Positions 1-9,198 are shown, counted from the stretch's first letter. The stretch is 64,000 nt of DNA from Neorhizobium vignae (GCF_000732195.1 NZ_JNNU01000004.1:186001-250000), one strand, 5' to 3'. Numbers and translations: made by a program. The notes: generated from the letters alone by a model not told the origin.

Positions 1-225
1 GATACCTGGACGGATCGCGCCGGCTGGGAGATCGTGCTCAACCGCACCGGCACCACCTTCAAGAAACTCGACGAAGCCGACAAGACGAACCTCGACCGTG
101 AGAAGGCGATCACGCTGATGCTCGCCCAGCCCTCGATGATCAAGCGGCCTGTCCTGGAGGCGGACGGAAAGCTGATCGTCGGTTTCAAGCCGGAGGTTTA
201 TGAAGAGGCTTTTGCCGGTATCTGA
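1..225 (+). CDS. ArsC/Spx-family reductase-like protein, C-terminal end (5' truncated)
   Basis: The frame is open from base 1 and ends at TGA 223-225, so the N-terminus and any catalytic Cys lie outside the window. The visible 74 residues carry the C-terminal ArsC/YffB pattern: an IKRPVLE segment followed by a GF...YEEAF tail. In this family the conserved Arg before the Pro helps position the substrate oxyanion. The YbaK gene follows after 15 bp in the same direction. A true arsenate reductase cannot be told from the YffB/Spx-like glutathione-dependent branch without the missing half. Confidence 0.75.
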   Translation, partial: DTWTDRAGWEIVLNRTGTTFKKLDEADKTNLDREKAITLMLAQPSMIKRPVLEADGKLIVGFKPEVYEEAFAGI

Positions 226-240
226 AACCAGGATTCATCC

Positions 241-714
241 ATGTCCAAGACAACCCGTGCCACCCAGATGCTCGAAAGGGCTGGCGTCGCCTTCGCCACC
301 GTCACCTACGAATACGATCCGACTGCGGACCGGATCGGCATGCAGGCGGCGGAGGCGATCGGCGAGGAGCCCCGTCGTGTCTTGAAGACGCTGATGGCGG
401 AGGTGGACGGCAAAGCGGTCTGCGTCGTGGTGCCGTCGGACCACGAGGTTTCGATGAAGAAGCTCGCGGCCGCATTCGGTGGCAAATCTGCGAACATGAT
501 GAAGCCCGCCGATGCGGAACGGGCAACCGGCTATCATGTCGGCGGCATCAGCCCCTTCGGTCAGAAGAAGCTCGTTCCGACGGCGATCGAGATCACCGCG
601 CTCGACGAACCGCATGTCTTCATCAATGGCGGCCAGCGCGGATTGCAGGTGCGGCTGGACCCGAAGGCGGCCCGCGATGCACTGAAGGCGGTCGCAGCAC
701 CGCTGGTGGCATGA
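241..714 (+). CDS. YbaK/EbsC-type Cys-tRNA(Pro) deacylase
   Basis: 157 residues, the usual size of a single-domain YbaK protein. The family hydrolyses Cys-tRNA(Pro) mischarged by prolyl-tRNA synthetase and so protects translation fidelity in the cytoplasm. Visible hallmarks are the RVLKTLM segment with the conserved Lys near residue 49, the VVVPSDHEVSMKKLA stretch, the GYHVGGISPFG motif around residues 98-108, and the FINGGQRGLQV strand near the C-terminus. The ATG lies 15 bp after the upstream stop. The downstream hydrolase begins 4 bp after this stop, so the three genes probably share a transcript. Confidence 0.9.
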   Translation: MSKTTRATQMLERAGVAFATVTYEYDPTADRIGMQAAEAIGEEPRRVLKTLMAEVDGKAVCVVVPSDHEVSMKKLAAAFGGKSANMMKPADAERATGYHVGGISPFGQKKLVPTAIEITALDEPHVFINGGQRGLQVRLDPKAARDALKAVAAPLVA

Positions 715-718
715 AATC

Positions 719-1606
719 ATGAGTGAGATGACCTCGACGCTTCGGATTCTCGAACCCTATCCCGGCATCTTCGCCTATTATGACGGCCGAATATCGGGCA
801 AGCGGCTCCATGCGAAAACCGCGAACTGGCTGGACGACGGCGCCTATTCGCTCGGCGTCGCCTCCTATGCGATCGTCGATCGGGACGAGGCGCTGGTCTA
901 TGATACGCATATCTCGCTCGACCACGCCAAGGCGATCCGCACCCATCTGGAGGGGCTCGGCGTCACGAAGATTCGCGTGGTGCTCAGTCACTGGCACAAG
1001 GATCATATTGCCGGGAACGCGATCTTTTCCGATTGCGAAATCATCGCGCTGACGCTCACGGCCGAGAAGCTGAACGAAAACCGAGAGAAGATCGAGAGCG
1101 CCAACCCGCCGATCTCGCCGCTCGTTTTGCCGACCACCCTGTTCGACGGCCGGCTGGAGCTGACCGTCGGGCGCCGCCGGATCGAACTGCACCATTTCGC
1201 CATCCACAGCGCCGACGGCAACGTGGTCTGGATGCCGGACGAACGGCTTCTGCTCGCCGGCGACACCCTGGAAGACACCGTGACCTATATTTCGGAAGCC
1301 GCCGAGATCGGCACGCATATCGCCGAGCTCGCCCGGATGGCCTCCTGGCCGATCGCAAAAATCCTGCCGGCGCATGGCGATGCAGAGCGGATTGCCTCAG
1401 GCGGTTATGGGCCGGACCTCATCGAGGCCAACCGCGCCTACCTGCGCCACATGGCAGGCGCAATCGCCGCTGGTCAGGATATCGATCCTTCCTTGAAATC
1501 ATTCGTCGAGGAGGAAATCGCCTCGGGCCAAGTGCTCTATTTCGCGCCCTACGAGGAAGTTCATGCCAGCAACATCGCCGCGGTCAGAGCGGCGCTGTTG
1601 CTCTGA
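719..1606 (+). CDS. MBL-fold metallo-hydrolase
   Basis: 295 residues. The metallo-beta-lactamase zinc motif HxHxDH is present as SHWHKDHIAGN near residue 91, with further ligand segments LLAGDTLEDT near residue 180 and ILPAHGDA near residue 218. This marks a dinuclear-metal hydrolase. The substrate cannot be named: lactonase, thioesterase and glyoxalase II-like enzymes share the motifs. A second ATG at 728 follows a GAGTGAG stretch and could be the real start; the 719 ATG is only 4 bp from the YbaK stop and suggests translational coupling. Confidence 0.85.
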   Translation: MSEMTSTLRILEPYPGIFAYYDGRISGKRLHAKTANWLDDGAYSLGVASYAIVDRDEALVYDTHISLDHAKAIRTHLEGLGVTKIRVVLSHWHKDHIAGNAIFSDCEIIALTLTAEKLNENREKIESANPPISPLVLPTTLFDGRLELTVGRRRIELHHFAIHSADGNVVWMPDERLLLAGDTLEDTVTYISEAAEIGTHIAELARMASWPIAKILPAHGDAERIASGGYGPDLIEANRAYLRHMAGAIAAGQDIDPSLKSFVEEEIASGQVLYFAPYEEVHASNIAAVRAALLL

Positions 1607-1624
1607 AGGGGCTTTGTCCCACCT

Positions 1625-2443
1625 TCACGGCCACTTTGCCGACCATTGCTTGAGCGCGGCCAGCGCCGGTGCCGGCCATCTGCGGACCGCTGGACGCAGT
1701 ATGATCTTCTTGCCCGCGGGCTTCCAGGCGAGATAGAGCTTTCTCGCCGAATTGTCGGCGGCGATCAATGCCTCAGCCTCGGTGCACATATGCGGCGTGC
1801 AGGCTTCGCCGATGTAGAAGCCGTTCTTGAACGCACCGCTGCCGGGCCCGGTGATGGAACTCTCGAACTCCTGCCTATGCTCGCCGAGCATCGCGTTTGC
1901 CGCCTCGGCAATCGGCCCGATGCCGAGGAGGTCGGACGGATGCTGCGCCTTTTTCATGTCGTCCCACCCCATCGTCGCATTCGGCTGGAAGGCGACCTTG
2001 CCAGCCTCGGCGAAGCCTTTTTCAGGCGTCCAGATCCAGCGCAGGCTCGGCTGGCCGGCAACCGCCTGCGTCGCAAGGAGAAGATGGTCGTCGTCCTGCA
2101 CGGTGATCGAGGCGGCACCGCGGCAATCGTCTATCGGCTCATCGACGCGCGGCTCCCCACCCGGCGGGAACGAGACGATCAGAGGCGAACCCGGGCAGGC
2201 GTTGCCGCCGTCCGAACTCACCACCACGACGAAGGGTACACCTGCGACCAGACCAACATTGTCGATCAGCAGGAACCGGTTGGAATGGACTTGCCTGCCG
2301 TCGATCGTCAGTTTCTCCTCATCGTCATCGGATGCGATGACGACCTGATGATCGAACATCGTCGCCGCAAAGTCGGCCGAGAGACCGGCAGAAGCCGAGG
2401 CGCCGAACAGACCGGCACACAGCAAGGCGGTTTTCATGAACAT
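1625..2443 (-). CDS. Secreted protein of unknown function
   Basis: 272 residues beginning with a classical signal peptide (MFMKTALLCAGLFG, then small residues to about residue 22). The reading frame stays open far upstream opposite the aminopeptidase gene, but the ATG at 2443 is preceded by GAGGGA at a good distance, so I start it there; ATG 2437 is the alternative. The mature part has two Cys pairs (NACPG and DDCRG; EACTPHMC) and a conserved-looking C-terminal block LYLAWKPAGKKIILRP. It is convergent with the MBL gene and divergent from the aminopeptidase, with only 72 bp shared upstream. I do not recognise the family. Confidence 0.7.
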   Translation of the reverse strand: MFMKTALLCAGLFGASASAGLSADFAATMFDHQVVIASDDDEEKLTIDGRQVHSNRFLLIDNVGLVAGVPFVVVVSSDGGNACPGSPLIVSFPPGGEPRVDEPIDDCRGAASITVQDDDHLLLATQAVAGQPSLRWIWTPEKGFAEAGKVAFQPNATMGWDDMKKAQHPSDLLGIGPIAEAANAMLGEHRQEFESSITGPGSGAFKNGFYIGEACTPHMCTEAEALIAADNSARKLYLAWKPAGKKIILRPAVRRWPAPALAALKQWSAKWP

Positions 2444-2515
2444 GGTTCCCTCAGCTTCAATTTTGCCCCAAACCTCTTTAAGTCTCTTCGATGCAGAAAT
2501 CAGGTGAGGTCCAAC

Positions 2516-3769
2516 ATGACAATCGTGCCGAATTTTCAAACCGTCGTCGATCCTCAAAAACTCGAAAAGCTGGCGGAAGTCGCCATCAAGGTGGGCTTGC
2601 GCCTCGAGAAGGGACAGGATCTGGTGATCACGGCACCGCTCGCCGCCCTGCCGCTCGTGCGGCTCCTCACGAAATACGCGTATATCGCCGGCGCCGGCAT
2701 CGTCTCGACCTTCTATTCCGACGAAGAGACGACGCTCGCGCGCTATGAATACGCGCCCGATGCAAGCTTCGACAAGGCGTCGGACTGGCTCTACGAGGGC
2801 ATGGCCAAGGCCTATGCCAACGGCGCCGCGCGGCTTGCCATCTCCGGCGACAACCCGATGATGCTCTCCGGCCAGGACCCGTCCAAGGTGGCGCGCGCCA
2901 ACAAGGCCAATTCCATGGCCTACAAGCCGGCGCTCGAAAAGATCGCCAATTTCGACATCAACTGGAACATCGTGTCCTATCCCAACCCCTCCTGGGCGCG
3001 GCAGGTCTTCCCGGATGTCCCGGAAGACGTCGCAGTCGGCAAGCTGGCGGACGCGATCTTCGCCGCCTCGCGCGTCGATCTCGCCGATCCGATCGCGGCC
3101 TGGGCCGAACATAACGGCAATCTCAAGAAGCGTTCGACATGGCTCAATGGCGAGCGCTTTTCCGCGCTCCACTTCACCGGCCCGGGCACCGATCTGACGG
3201 TCGGGCTCGCCGACGGCCACGAATGGCATGGCGGCGCCTCGACAGCCAAGAACGGCATTACCTGCAACCCGAACATCCCGACCGAAGAGGTCTTCACCAC
3301 GCCGCATGCGCTGAAGGTGGAAGGCCATGTCTCCAGCACCAAGCCGCTGTCGCACCAGGGCACGCTGATCGACAATATCCAGGTGAAGTTCGAAGGCGGC
3401 CGGATCGTCGAGGCCAAGGCTTCGAAAGGCGAGGAAGTGCTGAACAAGGTTCTGGATACGGACGAAGGCGCCTGCCGGCTCGGCGAAGTGGCACTGGTGC
3501 CGCATTCCTCGCCGATCTCCAAAAGCGGCATCCTGTTCTACAACACCCTGTTCGACGAAAACGCCTCCTGCCACATCGCGCTTGGTCAGTGCTATTCGAA
3601 ATGCTTCCTCGACGGTGCATCCTTGAGCCAGGAGCAGATCAAGGCCCAGGGCGGCAATTCGAGCCTGATCCACATCGACTGGATGATCGGTTCCGACAAG
3701 GTCGACATCGACGGCGTCCGCGCCGACGGCTCGAAGGTGCCGGTGATGCGCAAGGGTGAGTGGGCCTGA
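2516..3769 (+). CDS. Aminopeptidase, M29 (AmpS/thermophilic) family
   Basis: 417 residues, matching the family's usual 410-420. M29 enzymes are cytoplasmic metalloaminopeptidases with two metals. Ligand segments seen are NIPTEEVFTTPH near residue 255, GEVALVPHSSPISKSGILFYNTLFDE (in part) around 325-350, HIALGQCY near 358 and SSLIHIDWMIGSD near 383. The start is ATG 2516, preceded by AGGTGAGGT; the same frame is open upstream to 1646 but that part lies opposite a signal-peptide gene and is low-quality sequence. It ends 3 bp before the convergent oxidoreductase stop. Confidence 0.92.
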   Translation: MTIVPNFQTVVDPQKLEKLAEVAIKVGLRLEKGQDLVITAPLAALPLVRLLTKYAYIAGAGIVSTFYSDEETTLARYEYAPDASFDKASDWLYEGMAKAYANGAARLAISGDNPMMLSGQDPSKVARANKANSMAYKPALEKIANFDINWNIVSYPNPSWARQVFPDVPEDVAVGKLADAIFAASRVDLADPIAAWAEHNGNLKKRSTWLNGERFSALHFTGPGTDLTVGLADGHEWHGGASTAKNGITCNPNIPTEEVFTTPHALKVEGHVSSTKPLSHQGTLIDNIQVKFEGGRIVEAKASKGEEVLNKVLDTDEGACRLGEVALVPHSSPISKSGILFYNTLFDENASCHIALGQCYSKCFLDGASLSQEQIKAQGGNSSLIHIDWMIGSDKVDIDGVRADGSKVPVMRKGEWA

Positions 3770-3772
3770 TCC

Positions 3773-4366
3773 TCACCTTAACTTCTGGAGCGTGGCCTTC
3801 ACACGCTCCAGATGCCGCCGGCGCTTGTCATCCGTGGCGCGGTCCATGTCGTGCAGCGCCAGCATGCGGAATTCGGCTTTTCTGTTGCAGAAGACAGCGA
3901 TGCCGCGCTTGAGCTGTCGGCGCACGGGATCGCCCATGTAGAACTTCACCACCCACCAGGGCGAACCTGTGGTGGTGAAGACCCAGAAATGGCGAATGTT
4001 GGTGAGCAGCGGGACGATCCGTCCGCCCGCCTTGTCGTGGCGGAAGGCGACGCCTGGCGCGAACACCCGATCGAAGAAACCCTTCAGCACCGCCGGCAGA
4101 TTGAACCACCATTGCGGGAAGACGAACACCAGCGCCTCGGCCTTCTGCAGCCGCATCACGAGATCCGCGACCCCCGACGTGTCATAGGGCACTTCGAAAT
4201 AACCGCGCCGCTCCTTTTCCGTCAGCCGCGGATCAAAATTCTCGGCATGAAGATCGAGGAGGTCGACGCTGTGACCCTGCCCTTCCAGTGTCTCGCGAAC
4301 GGTGCGAGCGACCGAATGCGCGAAACTCTCCGGCAGCGGATGGGCAAGCACCAGGAGCAAATGCAT
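3773..4366 (-). CDS. NAD(P)H-dependent flavodoxin-fold oxidoreductase (quinone reductase type)
   Basis: 197 residues of the flavodoxin_2 / NAD(P)H:quinone oxidoreductase family (MdaB/KefF-like), which binds FMN or FAD and reduces quinones by two electrons in the cytosol. Seen: N-terminal LLVLAHPLPESFAHSV flavin-phosphate loop, FVFPQWWFNLPAVLKGFFDRVF at about residues 78-99, and the TTGSPWWV segment around 130. The ATG at 4366 shares its A with the TGA of xseA (TGATG), so translation is coupled to xseA. Confidence 0.88.
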   Translation of the reverse strand: MHLLLVLAHPLPESFAHSVARTVRETLEGQGHSVDLLDLHAENFDPRLTEKERRGYFEVPYDTSGVADLVMRLQKAEALVFVFPQWWFNLPAVLKGFFDRVFAPGVAFRHDKAGGRIVPLLTNIRHFWVFTTTGSPWWVVKFYMGDPVRRQLKRGIAVFCNRKAEFRMLALHDMDRATDDKRRRHLERVKATLQKLR

Positions 4367-5973
4367 CAGAAGAGCGTGCCCTGTTTTGGCGCGCCTCCCG
4401 GCGGCTCCGGTTTCGCCGGTCGCTTCCTGGGCTGGGATGACACAGCGGACGGAACAGCAGGATCGCCACCCTCGCCCGTCATCGCCGCAATCCGGCCGTC
4501 GGCGAATTCCACGGAAATCGCCTGCCCTTCGCCAATGCCGGCGGCGCGCGTCAGCGGCCGGTCGTCCTCGCCGCGTACCACGGCAAAGCCGCGCTTCAGC
4601 ACGTTCTTGTAGGAGAGCGATTGCAGAACGCGATCCTGCGCGGTGATTGCCGCGCGGCTGCGGATAAGCGTGTGCGAGATCGCCGTATCCGCATGGCGGG
4701 CCATCGACGCGAGATGCTGGCGCTCGCGCTGCAACTGGCCGAGCAATCTTGCGGGCAGCGCCGAAAGCGAGACGCCGGCCCTGGCGACACGATTGTTCTC
4801 CTTCAGCAATTGCCGCTCCAGGCAACGGTCGCTGCGCGTCAGACGGTCGGCCAGCAATTGCCGCTGCTGGACAAGGCGGTTGGTCAGCAGTTCAAGACGC
4901 AGTCCCGACGATGCCCGCTCGAAACTGCGGCGCTTGACCACCGTCGTGCGCTCCAGCCCGCGGCCGAGACCAGCCGCCGCCTCGTCGAAACGACGGCGCG
5001 GCAAAGCCAGCAACTGGTCGATGGAGGGCAGCGCGCGGACCAGCGCCCGCACCGACTGGCGGCGCAGGTCCATCTGCCGACTGGCGGCACCCCGCAGGCG
5101 GGCCGTCAGATTGGCGACCTGCGCTTCCATGTCCGCCTTGACCGGCACCGCCATTTCGGCGGCACCCGTCGGGGTTGGCGCGCGGACATCGGCGGCGTGG
5201 TCGATCAGCGTCCAGTCGGTCTCGTGGCCGACAGCCGAGATCAGCGGGATTTGGCTGTCCGCCGCGGCGCGCACTACCGCCTCGTCGTTGAAGCTCCAGA
5301 GGTCTTCAAGACTGCCGCCACCACGCGCGACGATCAGGACGTCCGGCCGCTTGATCGGGCCGCCCGGCGCCATCGCGTTGAAGCCACGGATCGCATTGGC
5401 GACCTCATCGCCCGATCCTTCACCCTGCACCTTGACCGGCCAGACGATGACATGCACCGGAAAACGGTCGGCGATACGATGCAGGATATCCCTGATGACG
5501 GCGCCGGTCGGCGAGGTCACGACGCCTATCACTTGCGGCAGGAAGGGAAGAGGTCGCTTGCGGCTCTGGTCGAACAGGCCCTCGCCGCCTAGCCGCCTCC
5601 GACGTTCTTCGAGCAGCGCCATCAGCGCGCCCGCACCTGCCGGTTCCAGGTTCTCGATGACGATCTGATATTTCGAGGAGCCCGGGAAGGTGGTGATCTT
5701 GCCCGTCGCTATCACTTCCATGCCCTCTTCCGGGCGGAATTTGATGCGCGGGAAGGTGCCCTTCCAGATCACGGCGTCGATCCGGGCGCGATCGTCCTTC
5801 AGCGAGAAATAGGCGTGGCCTGAGGAATGCTGGCCGCGATAACCGGAGATTTCGCCACGTACGCGCACATGGTCGAACGCGTTCTCTACCGTGCGCTTGA
5901 TCGAGCCGGACAGTTCCGACACCGAAAACTCGGTGAGGTTCGTGGGCGAATCGTTGTCGAGCAAACTGGTCAT
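4366..5973 (-). CDS. xseA: Exodeoxyribonuclease VII large subunit
   Basis: 535 residues. XseA with XseB forms exonuclease VII, which degrades single-stranded DNA. N-terminal OB-fold: [18 protein letters not shown] and [21 protein letters not shown]. The catalytic core follows with [35 protein letters not shown], and [18 protein letters not shown], then the long coiled-coil (about residues 270-430) and a Pro-rich basic tail typical of rhizobial forms. xseB is not adjacent. The flavodoxin-fold gene is coupled to its stop codon. Confidence 0.97.
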   Translation of the reverse strand: MTSLLDNDSPTNLTEFSVSELSGSIKRTVENAFDHVRVRGEISGYRGQHSSGHAYFSLKDDRARIDAVIWKGTFPRIKFRPEEGMEVIATGKITTFPGSSKYQIVIENLEPAGAGALMALLEERRRRLGGEGLFDQSRKRPLPFLPQVIGVVTSPTGAVIRDILHRIADRFPVHVIVWPVKVQGEGSGDEVANAIRGFNAMAPGGPIKRPDVLIVARGGGSLEDLWSFNDEAVVRAAADSQIPLISAVGHETDWTLIDHAADVRAPTPTGAAEMAVPVKADMEAQVANLTARLRGAASRQMDLRRQSVRALVRALPSIDQLLALPRRRFDEAAAGLGRGLERTTVVKRRSFERASSGLRLELLTNRLVQQRQLLADRLTRSDRCLERQLLKENNRVARAGVSLSALPARLLGQLQRERQHLASMARHADTAISHTLIRSRAAITAQDRVLQSLSYKNVLKRGFAVVRGEDDRPLTRAAGIGEGQAISVEFADGRIAAMTGEGGDPAVPSAVSSQPRKRPAKPEPPGGAPKQGTLF

Positions 5974-6275
5974 CCTTCTCTTCTAAAGGAAGAGCGCGGC
6001 GATTTCACCAGTACCAGACAGCGGAAACGGGGATGACGTCGCCTGCAAACCTGCCGTTTTGCCGGGCTTTTCCAGCGATGCGTGAGCGCCTGTCCGCTCG
6101 CTCCTGCGCGCCCAAGTATTTGACGCTGCATCTTTTCTTTTGCCGGACACGCCACATTTCCTTCTCTGGAGAGGCAGGAAACTTCCGGCACGCGCCTTTT
6201 TAAGGCCTCGTATTTTCCCCGCCGGAGAGAGGAGGGCGACAATGAAGGGCAGCGATATTCAAGGAGATCTCGCCC
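5974..6275. other. Intergenic region between xseA and the spike-base-like gene
   Basis: About 300 bp that diverges to xseA on the left and the small phage-like gene on the right. It must hold both promoters, but I see no convincing -35/-10 pair; a TTGACG at about 6119 has no good partner. Near the right end there are two strong Shine-Dalgarno sequences, GGAGGG before an ATG at 6242 and AAGGAG before the ATG at 6276. Confidence 0.5.
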
Positions 6276-6539
6276 ATGCCAGACCGTTTCGCCAATACTC
6301 AAGCCTCGCTCTCCGGCCCCGCCGCCTCCGGATTTGCGATCACGCCCGGCGACAGCGCCGACCTGCCGGAGACGACGCGCGCGCTCTATGTGGGCACCGG
6401 GGGCCATCTGTCCGTCCGCATGCTGTCCGGAGAAACACTGACGCTTTCGAACGTACCTGCCGGCGGCGTGCTTCCGTTGCGGGTGACCCGCGTATTTGCG
6501 ACCGGCACGACGGCGGTGGCGATCACCGGGCTCGTCTAA
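6276..6539 (+). CDS. GTA-type head spike base protein-like (RCAP_Rcc01079 family)
   Basis: 87 residues. The pattern SGFAITPGDSADLPETTRAL, then YVGTGGHLSVRMLSG, NVPAGGVLPLRVTRV and an ATGTTAVAITGLV end matches what I know of the small spike-base protein of the Rhodobacter capsulatus gene transfer agent. In that particle the protein sits on the capsid and helps it attach to capsule polysaccharide. The start ATG has AAGGAG 9 nt upstream. No GTA capsid, portal or tail gene is in the window, so this looks like an orphan piece. Assignment is from memory of the family and should be confirmed by search. Confidence 0.7.
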   Translation: MPDRFANTQASLSGPAASGFAITPGDSADLPETTRALYVGTGGHLSVRMLSGETLTLSNVPAGGVLPLRVTRVFATGTTAVAITGLV

Positions 6540-6557
6540 GGGGAACGGTGGTCAGCA

Positions 6558-6833
6558 ATGCGGCGTGAACCCTTGCTGCTGCGCTTCGAGGACAGGCAGC
6601 AAGCGATGTCCGTGCTCGGCGAGATCGGCATTAAGTTCGATGCCGTCTCCGGTGACGGCATCATCCGCAAGCCGACGGGCGAAACGGCCGAATTCGAAGG
6701 CGAGGTCGTCGCCTTCACCTGCCCGGTTTCGGGCTACCATGTCCGGCTGGTCTGGCGAGGCGAAGAACTGCCTTGTTCATTGACGCCATATCTTGTGAAT
6801 GCCGGCGCTTCAGGCAAGGACCAGAGCCATTGA
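6558..6833 (+). CDS. Small protein of unknown function, beside the spike-base-like gene
   Basis: 91 residues starting 18 bp after the spike-base-like stop, same strand, so probably co-transcribed. It reads as a small beta-rich domain (LLLRFEDRQQAMSVLGEIGI, then EVVAFTCPVSGYHVRLVWRG) with two Cys. Proteins of this size and look are common among phage structural accessory genes, but I do not recognise the family and assign no function. Confidence 0.6.
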   Translation: MRREPLLLRFEDRQQAMSVLGEIGIKFDAVSGDGIIRKPTGETAEFEGEVVAFTCPVSGYHVRLVWRGEELPCSLTPYLVNAGASGKDQSH

Positions 6834-6916
6834 ACATGGCCAAGCCGCACCGAATCAGGTCGTATCACAGCCATCGCGTGGCGCATTAGTGCCTGCCACG
6901 CTGGAACGAAAGCATT

Positions 6917-6935
6917 TATTAGCAAGTCGCTAATA
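6917..6935. promoter_or_regulatory. Inverted repeat TATTAGC-N5-GCTAATA, candidate operator
   Basis: Perfect 7-bp arms with a 5-bp spacer, 38 bp upstream of the GTG start of the small membrane protein. The size and place fit a dimeric repressor site; no regulator gene is adjacent. Confidence 0.4.
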
Positions 6936-6973
6936 GGCTCAGTTTCACTGAAGGCCGATAAGGAGATATCCGC

Positions 6974-7204
6974 GTGCTTTTCCTGACCGCTGTATCGATA
7001 GGCGTTTGCGTCGGCATGATGCGGTCGGTGTTCTCGACCGCTTTCATCGCTGTCGTGATCACTGCGACATTCGCGCTTGCGACCGCCGTATCGCCTGGGC
7101 CTGCGTCCTATTTCAATCTTCTGATCGCCGTTCTCGGTTATAATGCCGGCTTGATTGCGTTCCTTGCAGGTCTTTTCGCCCTGCAGAGCCGCCAGGTGGC
7201 CTAA
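6974..7204 (+). CDS. Small integral membrane protein, unknown function
   Basis: 76 residues from a GTG start with AAGGAG 8 nt upstream, which is the main reason to believe it. Two hydrophobic spans are visible: about residues 1-32 (probably one long or two short helices) and 46-68, ending in the polar tail QSRQVA. A CVGMMRS stretch sits between. It ends 15 bp before the convergent GT-C-type gene. No family recognised. Confidence 0.55.
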   Translation: MLFLTAVSIGVCVGMMRSVFSTAFIAVVITATFALATAVSPGPASYFNLLIAVLGYNAGLIAFLAGLFALQSRQVA

Positions 7205-7219
7205 GGGCACTTCCCGCCA

Positions 7220-9073
7220 TCAATTCCTGTCCGGCAGTACCTTGTAAAGGCGGAAGCCGCTCTTGCTCGGTTGTCCGAACGGCTGGAGATAATCCGGCAC
7301 CTGACCGCGAGCGAGGTTGGCATAGAGCCCGTCCGGCTTGCGCCGGATCAGGGCATCGGTCTGCGGATCCGTCTTGCAAAAGGCGAGCGCAGTCACGTCG
7401 GCCCCCCTCAGGAAGGCTTTTGCCTCGCTCGGCTGGGCCATCCCGATATAAAGTTCGGTCAGCATGCCCTTCTGGTTGCGATGATAGGGCGCCGACAGCA
7501 CCCGATGAGGGGTGAAGCGCAAGATGTCGGCGCCGCTGTTGGAGGGTGCGACTATGACACCGGTAGGCAATGCGTTCAACGCCGTCATATCCGCCGGATC
7601 GCCGCACTCCCCGACTTCGCCGTTGGAAATGCCCGCCCTCGAAAGCGTCCGCATGTCGGCCGCCTGTTTCCAGCCATGTACCGCAAGGACGCCGCCCAAA
7701 GCCCAGACGACGGGAACGGACATTAGCACCGCGCTGACATAGGCAAAGGCGGCACTGGGATTTCCGGGGTCGGCCGCGGAGGCGCGTCGCAGGTCGCTGA
7801 TCAGCAGTGACAACGGCAGGATGGCCAGCATGTTGGAAAAGAAGGCGCCGCGCACCTGCAGCAGCGCGATCCCCCATGACGCCCCGATCAGCGCGAGAAG
7901 CACGAGATGCAGTTCGGTCTCTTCGCGCCTCAGGCTGCGGACAAGGCAGACGACGATCGCAAAAAGCCCGACGGCGTAGAACCCGCCCACCATTTCCGGT
8001 TCGGTCTGGGCCTCGGCCAGAAACGAGCGCGCCTCCGTCACGCCGTTCAACCAAAGCTCGACCAGCAGCGGGTCGAGCGTGCTCAACGGATCGGCAAGGC
8101 ATTGCGGCGCGATGATGCGGGCCGTCAAAAGGATGAGCCCGCCGGTAATGCCGGCCAGGCCGATACGGACGAGGCGGGAGGGCTGTTTCGGCAGGCTTGC
8201 GAGGAGGAAGAGTGCCGCTCCTCCCAGCGCGGAAAGGGCATAGAAACCGAGCGAAAAGTTGTCGCAGGTGACGACCGCATAGGCGCGCGGCGGTATCGTC
8301 AGGAAAAAGACCGCCGAGACGGAGAGGGCCAGCGACAGGCCGAAAGCGCGGGCCGGCCGGGAGAACGGTTGGCCATGCCAGACCCACTGAAGCGCGACGC
8401 AGACGCAGACGACGGCAACAAAAGGCGTCGTTTCGACACCGATCGCCAGTGCCAGCGCGCAGGCGATGGCAGCGACGACGTAGCTCGATGCCCGCCGTTG
8501 CGGATCGACCAGCATGGCAGCGATCCACATCACAAGCATGAGCTGGACGTTGTGATGGTCGATGGACCCGGGCTTGAAGCGGACGCAGCCGAGGACGAAG
8601 AGCGCTCCAAGGCCGAGCGCGATATGCATGGCCGCGACACCGGCCAAGCGGCGGACAGCCAGGCCAAGCGGCAGGAGCAGAAGCGGCACCAGAAGGAGAG
8701 GCCAGATCGTGACGACGACGGCCTCGGCCTTGTCCGGGGTGAGGAAGAGCGAAAACAGCCGGATCAGCAGCGCGATCGGCAGATCGATCAACCGAGACCA
8801 ATGCATCAAGGTGCCGCCCTCGAGGCCGAGCCGGTACTGGGTGAGATCGAACCAGTTCTGGCCGCCGAGAAAATCCCTAACCTCGACGAGCCGCATGACG
8901 TCGTCGTTGTCGGCCCCGACGTAATCGGTCGCACCGGGAAGAAAAAACGAGAGAGCCGCGATGGCGACGATGACCGTGTAAAGGGCAACCGCCGGCAGAA
9001 GCTGCGACAAGAGCGGCACGGCAGCCTGGTCTGTCGCCCTCGATAAGGATCTGTCTGCCATGTTTTCCGTCAT
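7220..9073 (-). CDS. Polytopic membrane protein, probable GT-C-fold glycosyltransferase
   Basis: About 617 residues with 11-13 hydrophobic spans. After the first span comes a long extracytoplasmic loop, GADNDDVMRLVEVRDFL, then DLTQYRLGLEGGTLMHWSRL. Acidic residues in the first outer loop are the catalytic hallmark of GT-C enzymes such as STT3/ArnT, which use polyprenyl-phosphate sugars. A GSIDHHNVQL motif follows near residue 190. I start at ATG 9073; ATG 9061 is as likely, and the frame is open to a TTG at 9133. It is divergent from the GT2 gene across about 125 bp, and the pair fits a three-part sugar-transfer system. Not a named family to me. Confidence 0.75.
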   Translation of the reverse strand: MTENMADRSLSRATDQAAVPLLSQLLPAVALYTVIVAIAALSFFLPGATDYVGADNDDVMRLVEVRDFLGGQNWFDLTQYRLGLEGGTLMHWSRLIDLPIALLIRLFSLFLTPDKAEAVVVTIWPLLLVPLLLLPLGLAVRRLAGVAAMHIALGLGALFVLGCVRFKPGSIDHHNVQLMLVMWIAAMLVDPQRRASSYVVAAIACALALAIGVETTPFVAVVCVCVALQWVWHGQPFSRPARAFGLSLALSVSAVFFLTIPPRAYAVVTCDNFSLGFYALSALGGAALFLLASLPKQPSRLVRIGLAGITGGLILLTARIIAPQCLADPLSTLDPLLVELWLNGVTEARSFLAEAQTEPEMVGGFYAVGLFAIVVCLVRSLRREETELHLVLLALIGASWGIALLQVRGAFFSNMLAILPLSLLISDLRRASAADPGNPSAAFAYVSAVLMSVPVVWALGGVLAVHGWKQAADMRTLSRAGISNGEVGECGDPADMTALNALPTGVIVAPSNSGADILRFTPHRVLSAPYHRNQKGMLTELYIGMAQPSEAKAFLRGADVTALAFCKTDPQTDALIRRKPDGLYANLARGQVPDYLQPFGQPSKSGFRLYKVLPDRN

Positions 9074-9198
9074 CTTGGTGCGGACTTTTCGCCTGTTTCG
9101 AGGGTCGAGGAAACCTAGCCTTAACCTTCCCAAGAAATAGTAAAGCCTGCGGCACGGGAGACTCCCGCGTTCGGTTTTCAGTGTATCGAGTGAACAAC

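Noticed and set aside
2444-3673. Minus-strand open frame extending the secreted protein upstream, opposite the aminopeptidase gene.
   Set aside because: It lies entirely opposite a well-supported M29 gene, has no signal peptide upstream, and the ATG at 2443 has its own ribosome site.
6242-6568. ATG at 6242 with a strong GGAGGG site and an open frame of 108 codons.
   Set aside because: The product is Arg-rich and overlaps the spike-base-like gene in another frame; the composition is that of a shadow. The site may be fortuitous or lead to a short leader only.
7113-8801. Long minus-strand frame inside the GT-C-type gene.
   Set aside because: It overlaps that gene in another frame; the product is Arg/Pro-rich and lacks any family pattern, typical of GC-rich shadow frames.
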